64,000 nt of DNA from assembly GCF_014083865.1 (NCBI RefSeq), contig NZ_JACEFA010000007.1, positions 1 through 64,000 of the forward strand. Direction: 5' to 3'. Origin of the DNA: Paraliobacillus salinarum. Lineage in GTDB: Bacteria; Bacillota; Bacilli; Bacillales; Amphibacillaceae. How positions within the stretch are numbered: the stretch's first letter is position 1; every line of letters starts with the position of its first letter. A program made the position numbers and the translations under genes. The notes under the pieces were generated by a model. It made no database searches. It had not been told where the DNA came from and saw only the letters and a list, made by a program, of their open reading frames with translations. This document shows positions 57,800 to 64,000 of this stretch, piece by piece.

Positions 57800-59899
57800 A
57801 TGTTAGAGCAAGCAGAGAAAGTACTTAAAGAATATTATGGTTTTGATTCTTTTCGTCCTGGTCAAAAAGAAGTTATTTCACATATATTAGATAAAAAAAA
57901 CACATTAGCTATTATGCCCACAGGTGGAGGAAAATCAATCTGTTATCAAATTCCAGGATTAATGCTAGAAGGGACAGCTATTATTGTTTCTCCTTTAATT
58001 TCACTTATGAAAGATCAAGTAGATGCGTTAGAAAACCTCGGAATCAGCGCTACATACATAAATAGCTCATTATCAACCACTGAACAACGAGAGCGACTTA
58101 TTTCTCTTCAAAACGGGAAGTACCAATTTATTTATGTTGCACCAGAGCGTTTTGACCACCCACAGTTTTTAGCAATCATTAAACATATTAAATTATCTTT
58201 TCTAGCGTTCGATGAGGCACATTGCATCTCACAATGGGGACATGATTTTCGGCCAAGTTATCGTTCCATTGTTTCAACGATAGGAACGTTATCTAATCTT
58301 CCTTTTGTAATGGGGTTAACTGCAACTGCAACAAAGGAAGTCATTCAAGACATTCAAACACTACTAAATATAGATGATCAAACAGTAGTAAATACAGGTT
58401 TTGCGAGAAAAAACCTCTCTTTCCACGTAATCAAAGGACAAGATAAGCAAAGCTTTCTAAAGAAATATATAGCTGAACATAACAATGAATCAGGTATTAT
58501 TTATGCTCCAACACGAAAGCAAGTGGATTCTTTATCTACTTTGCTTAAGCAAAAAGGATATGCTGTGGCTAGTTACCACGCAGGACTAAGTGAGCAGTTT
58601 CGTCAACAAGAGCAAAATCGTTTTATTCAAGAAGAAGCAACAATTATGGTTGCAACCAATGCTTTTGGTATGGGCATTGATAAATCAAATGTTCGTTATG
58701 TCATTCATTACGCATTACCAATGAATATTGAATCCTACTACCAAGAGGCTGGACGTGCGGGGCGTGATGGGGAGCCAAGCGATTGTATTTTACTATTTTC
58801 AGGTCAAGACATTCATTTGCAAAAATTCCTAATCGAGCAATCCTTAATGGATGAAGAGAAAAAAGTTAATGAATATAAGAAATTACAGTCTATGATTAAT
58901 TATTGTCACACAGCTACTTGCTTACAACAATTTATGCTTAGATATTTTCAAGATGATTCTTTACAAGATGGTTGTGCTAATTGCAGCAACTGTCAACAAA
59001 GCGGTGAACAAACTGACAAAACGCGTGAGGCACAAATGATATTGTCCTGTGTAAAACGAATGGGAGAACGATTTGGTGCAGGCCTAACCGCAAAAGTGCT
59101 GAAGGGGTCAAAGGATAAGAAAATAAAACAATTTGGCTTTGAAAGCTTGTCTACTTATGGATTAATGGCCAAGGAAACAGAGAAAACGATCACTAGCTTT
59201 ATTCATTACTTAGTAGCAGAAGGTTATTTATCAACCGGCGATCAACGCTTTCCTACCTTACAATTGACAAAGGAAGCTGAGGCAATTTTAAAAGGAAAGC
59301 AAAAGATATGGATGAAGCAGACCAATGTTCAACAGCAACAACAATCAGACGACTATGATACAGGGTTGTTTGAAGCATTAAGAATATTGCGTAAGAAAAT
59401 TGCTGATCAACAAGGTGTACCACCGTATATTTTATTTTCAGATGTCGCTCTAAAGGAAATGAGTATTTATTTTCCAAAGACAAAGCAGGACATGCTCCGT
59501 ATTAAAGGAGTTGGCGAGAAAAAGTATGAACAATATGGAGAAGCTTTTATGGACGAAATTTGCACGTGGACCGCAGCTAACGGAACTGATGAAAGTGAGA
59601 AAAAGCCTAGTCATTTGGTAAGTTACGAATTTTATCAAGCTGGATACACACTTGAGGAAATTGCACAAATGAGAGAAGTCAAAGATCAAACTATAATTAA
59701 TCATTTATATCAATGTTTTCAAGAAGGATATCAGTTAGAGTGGAATGTGTTCTTTTCCGAAGCGGAAGAAAAAGACGTATTAAAAGCTCAAGCTGAGTTA
59801 CCTGAGCCTAAGCTTAAAGCGTTAAAGGAAAAGTTAGGTGAAGCATATAGTTACGCGATGATTCGTGGCGTATTAATAAAAAATGGATTGCTTTCTTAA
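57800..59899 (+). CDS. recQ: ATP-dependent DNA helicase RecQ
   Basis: 3'-5' DNA helicase, 699 residues. Helicase core (Walker A MPTGGGKSICYQ, DEAH box AFDEAHCISQWGHDFRPSY, motif VI QEAGRAGRDG), RQC zinc site (YCHTATCLQQF...CANCSNC), winged helix, HRDC domain (about 515-590), and a C-terminal HTH_40-like segment (EFYQAGYTLEEIAQMREVKDQTIINHL). Start ATG with AAGGATG upstream. Divergent from nhaP. Confidence 0.95.
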   Translation: MLEQAEKVLKEYYGFDSFRPGQKEVISHILDKKNTLAIMPTGGGKSICYQIPGLMLEGTAIIVSPLISLMKDQVDALENLGISATYINSSLSTTEQRERLISLQNGKYQFIYVAPERFDHPQFLAIIKHIKLSFLAFDEAHCISQWGHDFRPSYRSIVSTIGTLSNLPFVMGLTATATKEVIQDIQTLLNIDDQTVVNTGFARKNLSFHVIKGQDKQSFLKKYIAEHNNESGIIYAPTRKQVDSLSTLLKQKGYAVASYHAGLSEQFRQQEQNRFIQEEATIMVATNAFGMGIDKSNVRYVIHYALPMNIESYYQEAGRAGRDGEPSDCILLFSGQDIHLQKFLIEQSLMDEEKKVNEYKKLQSMINYCHTATCLQQFMLRYFQDDSLQDGCANCSNCQQSGEQTDKTREAQMILSCVKRMGERFGAGLTAKVLKGSKDKKIKQFGFESLSTYGLMAKETEKTITSFIHYLVAEGYLSTGDQRFPTLQLTKEAEAILKGKQKIWMKQTNVQQQQQSDDYDTGLFEALRILRKKIADQQGVPPYILFSDVALKEMSIYFPKTKQDMLRIKGVGEKKYEQYGEAFMDEICTWTAANGTDESEKKPSHLVSYEFYQAGYTLEEIAQMREVKDQTIINHLYQCFQEGYQLEWNVFFSEAEEKDVLKAQAELPEPKLKALKEKLGEAYSYAMIRGVLIKNGLLS

Positions 59900-59921
59900 T
59901 AAAAAAACGATTATACAATAT

Positions 59922-59955
59922 ATGACGTTGATGAATAAAAACTCATCAACGTCAT
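59922..59955. terminator. Terminator between recQ and ampS copy 2
   Basis: Stem ATGACGTTGATGA/TCATCAACGTCAT, perfect 13 bp, A-rich loop, then TTTTTAA on the plus strand. Likely serves both convergent genes. Confidence 0.9.
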
Positions 59956-59975
59956 TTTTAAGTCATGTAATTTTA

Positions 59976-61205
59976 TTAAAATGCCCAGGCGCCTTTGCGG
60001 AATACGGCTTCTGTGCTACCATCGGCTGTTACTCCATCAATATCTAACTCTCCTGAACCAATCATGAAGTCTACGTGTGTTAGGCTATCGTTTACTCCAT
60101 GCTTATCCAATTGTTCATCATCCATGTCTGATCCGCCAACAATATTTGTCGGGTAAGCTTTTCCAAGGGCAATATGACAAGATGCGTTTTCATCAAACAA
60201 CGTATTATAGAAGATCAAACCTGACTGAGAAATTGGCGATGCATGTGGAACTAATGCAAGTTCACCTAAACGACTCGCTCCCTCATCCGTTTCTAAAAGA
60301 TGCTTCAATGTTTCATAGCCTTGCTCTGCTTTGAAATCAGTTACTTTTCCATCTTTAAAAGTTAAAGAGAAATTATCAATCATGTTTCCACCGTAAATTA
60401 AAGGCTTTGTACTTGTTACTGTTCCATTTACACCATATTTATGTGGTAATGTGAATACTTCTTCTGTTGGCATATTCGGGTTAAATGCATTACCAGCAGT
60501 AGTTTCTGCTGCTCCACCCTTCCAAATATGTCCTTCTGGTAAATCGAAGCGAATATCTGTGCCTGGTGCTTTAAAAATAAGTGCTTGATATTGTTTTTTA
60601 TTTAGAACTTCACGCGCGTCTTTTAGATTTTGATTGTGTTTATCCCAAGCAGCAATTGGATCCTCTTGGTCAACACGCACAATTTTAAAAATTTGTTCCC
60701 ATAAAGCTTCTTTTGCTTCTTCCTTTGATTTGCCTGGGAAGATTTTTTGAGACCAATCGCCTGTTGGAATAGAAATAATTGACCATGCAATTCGATCGTT
60801 CATCGTATATTTACGGAATTCTTTCATTGCTTCACTTGATGCTTTTTGTGCTTTAGCTACTTTTGCAGGGTCTACATCTTTTAATAAATCTGGATTCGTT
60901 GAGCGAATTGACAATAAAGCCGCTCCGTCTTTTGCAAATGCTAAATGTTTCTCCACTTGCCACTCAGGGATCTCAGTTAACACTTCTTCTGGTGCATGCT
61001 GATACTTTAATAAAGTGATCGTATCATCTTGCCAATTCACTAATACATCTTTCGCTCCTAATTCATACGCTTTACGTACGACGATTCGTGTGAAATCCGC
61101 ACCTTCAATAGAAGAATTAATCATTAGCGCTTGTCCCTTTTGTAAATTAACACCTGTACGCAAAGCTAATTCTGCATATTTTTCTTGCATTTGCTTGTCT
61201 GCCAC
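59976..61205 (-). CDS. Aminopeptidase, M29 family (AmpS type), copy 2
   Basis: 409-residue metalloaminopeptidase, collinear with copy 1 at 44286-45536: both have EEVF(T)(M/L)PHKYGVNGTV, SQSGLIFYNTLFDENASCH and a final DFMIGS..DIDGVTADG. Start GTG with GGAGG 8 nt upstream; an upstream TTG would include that site. It follows the ABC-F gene on the same strand by about 80 bp with no terminator seen. Confidence 0.94.
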   Translation of the reverse strand: MADKQMQEKYAELALRTGVNLQKGQALMINSSIEGADFTRIVVRKAYELGAKDVLVNWQDDTITLLKYQHAPEEVLTEIPEWQVEKHLAFAKDGAALLSIRSTNPDLLKDVDPAKVAKAQKASSEAMKEFRKYTMNDRIAWSIISIPTGDWSQKIFPGKSKEEAKEALWEQIFKIVRVDQEDPIAAWDKHNQNLKDAREVLNKKQYQALIFKAPGTDIRFDLPEGHIWKGGAAETTAGNAFNPNMPTEEVFTLPHKYGVNGTVTSTKPLIYGGNMIDNFSLTFKDGKVTDFKAEQGYETLKHLLETDEGASRLGELALVPHASPISQSGLIFYNTLFDENASCHIALGKAYPTNIVGGSDMDDEQLDKHGVNDSLTHVDFMIGSGELDIDGVTADGSTEAVFRKGAWAF

Positions 61206-61284
61206 TATACATACCTCCAATAAATAATTGTATCTTTCTCTATTATTCCATATTTATTTCGATTAGTGAAATACTTTAACTAAA

Positions 61285-63177
61285 TTACGTTTGTTGTTCT
61301 ATTTCTTCGACTAATAGAGATAGCTCTTCCCAACGTTCCATCTTCTGCTCTAATACCGCTTCTAGTTCGGTTTGTTTTTCATATAAAGATTGAACCTTTT
61401 CTGAGTCACTTCCAGAATCAATAATCGCTTCTTGCACATCATTTATTTGTTCTTCTAAAGCTACAATCTCTTCTTCAATGCCTTCCCATTCTCTTTGGTC
61501 ATTGTAAGACAGTTTTTTACGTTTGGGTTTGGGCTGTTGAGCTACTTTCTTAGCTACATCCTTCGTCTTAGTTGCTTGTTTAAGTTCTTGATCTTCCATA
61601 TATTCTGTATAATTACCGTAAAATGTCGAGATTGTTCCTGGTGCGGTAAAAGTAATTAATTGGTTTACTACTCGGTCAAGAAAATATCGATCGTGTGAGA
61701 CAGTGATCACGACACCAGGGAAGCTATCTAAATAGTCTTCTAATACGCTTAATGTTTGCACATCTAAGTCATTTGTAGGCTCATCTAGTAGAAGCACATT
61801 GGGCTCTTGCATCAAGACTTGCAGTAAATATAGACGTCTTCGTTCACCACCGGACAAACGTCGAATGTATGTCCATTGTTGGGCACGTGGAAATAAGAAA
61901 CGCTCTAGCATTTGCTCTGCTGTAATGGTTTCTCCGTTTTTCGTATGAATGACTTCTGCTGTTTGACGAATATAATCAATAATTCGTAAATTCTCATCCA
62001 TCTCACGGTTATCTTGTGTATAGTAACCAATATGTACTGTGCTACCAACCTCTATTTCCCCGCTATCTGGCTTGATTTGATCTGCAATAAGTTGGAGTAA
62101 GGTTGTTTTACCACTACCATTTGCACCAATAATACCAATCCGATCATCAGGAGTAACAAGTAAACTAAACCTGTTTACATAATTTATGTCATTATAGGAT
62201 TTAGATACATCATGTAACTCTAATACTTTTTTGCCTAAACGTTTTGTGCCGACTTGGAAATCAATTGATGTATCTGACGTATCAAATGTTTCCTCTTTCA
62301 TTTCTTCCACTCGATCAATTCTTGCTTTCTGTTTTGTCGAACGGGCTTTTGCTCCACGTTTTAACCATGCTAATTCTCTTCTTAACGTATTGGCATGCTT
62401 TTGTTCATTTTGTTTCTCTAGCACTTCTCTTTCTGCTTTCTTTTCTAAAAAAGTTTCATAATTACCTTGATACTGATACGAGTTCCCTTTATCTAATTCT
62501 ATAATCCGATTCGTAATTCTATTTAGGAAGTAACGATCGTGGGTGATTAAAACAATGGAACCTTGATATTGATTCAAATACGATTCTAGCCATTCTATCG
62601 ATTGATTGTCTAAATGGTTAGTTGGCTCATCTAATAAAAGTAAGTCTGCTGGCTGAATAAGCGCTTTAGCCATTGCTACACGCTTCTTCTGCCCACCAGA
62701 AAGCTCTTTAATAGGTTGGTTAAATACCGTTATTCCTAGCTTGGTTAAAATCATTTTTGCTGTAGTGTTTGCATCCCAAGCATCTAACGTATCCATCTGT
62801 TGTTGTAATGCCATTAATTGATTTTGAAATGCTTGCTCATTTGGATTACTTTCTAGCTGGATTCTCACTTTTTCATATTGCCTCATCAATACCATGATTT
62901 CGGCTTCACCTGCAAACACTTCTTCTAGCACGGTCGCATTTTCGTTTAGTTCTGGATCTTGCTTCAAATAGGTCACTCGAAAATCCTTTGCGTGATGCAT
63001 TTGACCTTGATCTGCATCTTCTAAACCCGCTATTATTTTTAATAAAGTTGACTTTCCTGTTCCATTGACACCAATGAGACCTATTCGTTCCTTTTTTGAT
63101 ATAGAAAAAGAAACATGGTCGAACAACTGCTTGTCCCCATAAGTTTTCACTATATTTTCAACTGCTAATATTTCCAT
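61285..63177 (-). CDS. ABC-F family ATPase (Uup/YfmR type)
   Basis: 630-residue soluble ribosome-associated ABC protein without membrane domains. Two nucleotide-binding domains, each with Walker A (GVNGTGKST; GANGSGKTT), signature (LSGGQ; LSGGE) and Walker B (LLLLDEPTNHLD; VLLLDEPTNDLD), separated by a linker of about 80 residues (KHANTLRRELAWLKRGAKARSTKQKARI). A C-terminal coiled coil (about 560-630) is the Uup/YfmR hallmark. These proteins resolve stalled ribosomes. Start ATG with AAAGGTG upstream. Confidence 0.92.
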   Translation of the reverse strand: MEILAVENIVKTYGDKQLFDHVSFSISKKERIGLIGVNGTGKSTLLKIIAGLEDADQGQMHHAKDFRVTYLKQDPELNENATVLEEVFAGEAEIMVLMRQYEKVRIQLESNPNEQAFQNQLMALQQQMDTLDAWDANTTAKMILTKLGITVFNQPIKELSGGQKKRVAMAKALIQPADLLLLDEPTNHLDNQSIEWLESYLNQYQGSIVLITHDRYFLNRITNRIIELDKGNSYQYQGNYETFLEKKAEREVLEKQNEQKHANTLRRELAWLKRGAKARSTKQKARIDRVEEMKEETFDTSDTSIDFQVGTKRLGKKVLELHDVSKSYNDINYVNRFSLLVTPDDRIGIIGANGSGKTTLLQLIADQIKPDSGEIEVGSTVHIGYYTQDNREMDENLRIIDYIRQTAEVIHTKNGETITAEQMLERFLFPRAQQWTYIRRLSGGERRRLYLLQVLMQEPNVLLLDEPTNDLDVQTLSVLEDYLDSFPGVVITVSHDRYFLDRVVNQLITFTAPGTISTFYGNYTEYMEDQELKQATKTKDVAKKVAQQPKPKRKKLSYNDQREWEGIEEEIVALEEQINDVQEAIIDSGSDSEKVQSLYEKQTELEAVLEQKMERWEELSLLVEEIEQQT

Positions 63178-63217
63178 TTTAATCACCTTTCACCGTACAA
63201 AACACTTATTCAAAAAA

Positions 63218-63276
63218 GTATAGAATAATATCCATTTGTACCGAGTTTAACGGTTATCACAGTTATTATTCTATAC
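63218..63276 (-). terminator. Terminator after the thioesterase gene
   Basis: 13-bp perfect stem GTATAGAATAATA/TATTATTCTATAC with a 33-nt loop, followed on the minus strand by TTTTTTG. Confidence 0.85.
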
Positions 63277-63283
63277 TTTACTT

Positions 63284-63814
63284 TTAATTAAAACGACTTG
63301 TTTCATTCCAAGGAAATGCAGTACCAAATCGTTCTGACATTTCTTTTGCTACTTTTCTTCTCTCTCTACGCATCTTCATTCTTTCCTCGGCTTCACGGTA
63401 TAACCATTTCTCTTCTTCAGATTCTGGATACACCTCTGGAACCGTTGTTGGTTGGCTATTTTCATCAATGGCTACCATCGTAATAAATGCATTTGCGCAA
63501 ACTTTCCGTTCCCCTGTAAGTAAGTTTTCCGTTACAGCTTTAACAAAAACTTCCATTGAAGTGCGGTGTGCATAAGTTACAAAAGCCTCTAAACAGATGG
63601 TATCTCCTTCTTTAACTGGATGTAAAAAATCAACAGAATCAATCGATGCCGTTACAACTAACTTCCTTGCATGCCGAGTTGCACTAATTGCTGCAATGTC
63701 ATCAATATAAGCCATTAACTGTCCACCGAATAATGTACCATGCCCATTCGTATCAGAAGGTAGTACATGTGAATTTTTTACACTTAATGAAGCAACAGAT
63801 GGTTTTGGTTCCAT
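63284..63814 (-). CDS. Acyl-CoA thioesterase, hotdog fold (YkhA type)
   Basis: 176 residues. LPSDTNGHGTLFGGQLMAYIDDIAAISATRHA is the active-site helix of the YciA/YkhA group, with the conserved Asp and Asn. SIDSVDFLHPVKEGDTICLEA and a charged C-terminal helix follow. Hydrolyses acyl-CoA esters; physiological substrate unknown. Start ATG. Confidence 0.92.
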   Translation of the reverse strand: MEPKPSVASLSVKNSHVLPSDTNGHGTLFGGQLMAYIDDIAAISATRHARKLVVTASIDSVDFLHPVKEGDTICLEAFVTYAHRTSMEVFVKAVTENLLTGERKVCANAFITMVAIDENSQPTTVPEVYPESEEEKWLYREAEERMKMRRERRKVAKEMSERFGTAFPWNETSRFN

Positions 63815-63834
63815 TATATATTCCTCTTTCTATG

Positions 63835-64000
63835 TTAAAGAATTGGTGCGATTAATCTAGCAACAGACTCTTTAAATCGAATCCAAAGTGAACGTTGCTT
63901 ATAAACGTCCCAAGTTAATTCATTAGAATTAGCTATGTCTTTATGATATTCACTAACTAATTTTCTTGCAATTTTTTCACTGTATAGAAACGCATTTACT
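63835..64000 (-). CDS. Cardiolipin synthase, C-terminal fragment
   Basis: A minus-strand frame of 54 residues plus stop enters from beyond the window: VNAFLYSEKIARKLVSEYHK then ELTWDVYKQRSLWIRFKESVARLIAPIL. This matches the C-terminal end of ClsA-type cardiolipin synthases (B. subtilis YwnE ends similarly, with NAVLYD, ITW and a final SFSRLLSPLL-like end). It is a second cls besides the one at 21160. The start lies outside the window. Confidence 0.8.
   Translation of the reverse strand, partial: VNAFLYSEKIARKLVSEYHKDIANSNELTWDVYKQRSLWIRFKESVARLIAPIL

Overview
The window looks like a core-genome segment of a low-GC, endospore-forming member of the Bacillaceae. The gene order follows the Bacillus subtilis wecB/mnaA-to-ywd region: wecB-upp-glyA-ywlG-rpiB-ywlE-mntP-ywlC-ywlB-spoIIR-prmC-prfA-tdk-rpmE-rho-murA-fbaA-spo0F-pyrG-rpoE, then argS-ywiB, speB-speE, pbpG, ywhD, ywgA-ywfO, lipL, pta-hemQ and gerQ-ywdK-ywdI. 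Sporulation and germination genes (spo0F, spoIIR, cwlJ, gerQ) confirm a spore former. The TRAP transporter, the NhaP-type antiporter and the character of the intergenic repeats suggest a halotolerant genus of the Gracilibacillus/Oceanobacillus/Virgibacillus kind, but the genus is an inference.

Layout. 1-12.2 kb: minus-strand housekeeping genes (UDP-GlcNAc epimerase, pyrimidine salvage, one-carbon metabolism, protein arginine phosphatase, Mn efflux, tRNA t6A synthesis, sporulation signal, release factor 1 and its methylase, thymidine kinase). 12.6-20.3 kb: ribosomal protein L31 type B, Rho, MurA, aldolase, Spo0F, CTP synthase with a leader attenuator, RNAP delta. 20.4-30.7 kb: P-loop kinase, cardiolipin synthase, GNAT, ArgS, polyamine genes, a class A PBP, YwhD. 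31-36.7 kb: a G5-domain surface protein, a fused peptide-type ABC permease with no partners nearby, YwgA, the HD phosphohydrolase YwfO, LipL. 36.8-43 kb: MenC-like enzyme, Pta, HemQ, spore germination genes, small membrane proteins. 43-64 kb: more accessory content, with an acyltransferase, two AmpS-type aminopeptidases, an RND pump, a cystine symporter, an AI-2E-type permease, a DctQMP TRAP transporter, NhaP, RecQ, an ABC-F protein, a thioesterase and the 3' end of a second cardiolipin synthase.

No prophage, CRISPR array, transposase, tRNA or rRNA was seen. The unusual content is in the intergenic DNA. (i) Three tandem arrays at separate loci all have a period of exactly 52 bp but different unit sequences that share sub-motifs. 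(ii) Four copies of a dispersed structured element have stems that stay paired while their sequences change; two copies carry a further shared right-hand module of about 200 bp. (iii) Four GGGTCAGACCC-type hairpins occur, two of them bracketing the orphan permease gene. (iv) A DnaA-box cluster lies just upstream of ywlC. (v) The pyrG leader starts with GGGC and carries an attenuator. (vi) A stem in the mntP leader would hide its Shine-Dalgarno sequence. The main coding oddity is an arginine phosphatase (YwlE) with a charged insertion of about 55 residues just before its catalytic Asp-Pro loop.
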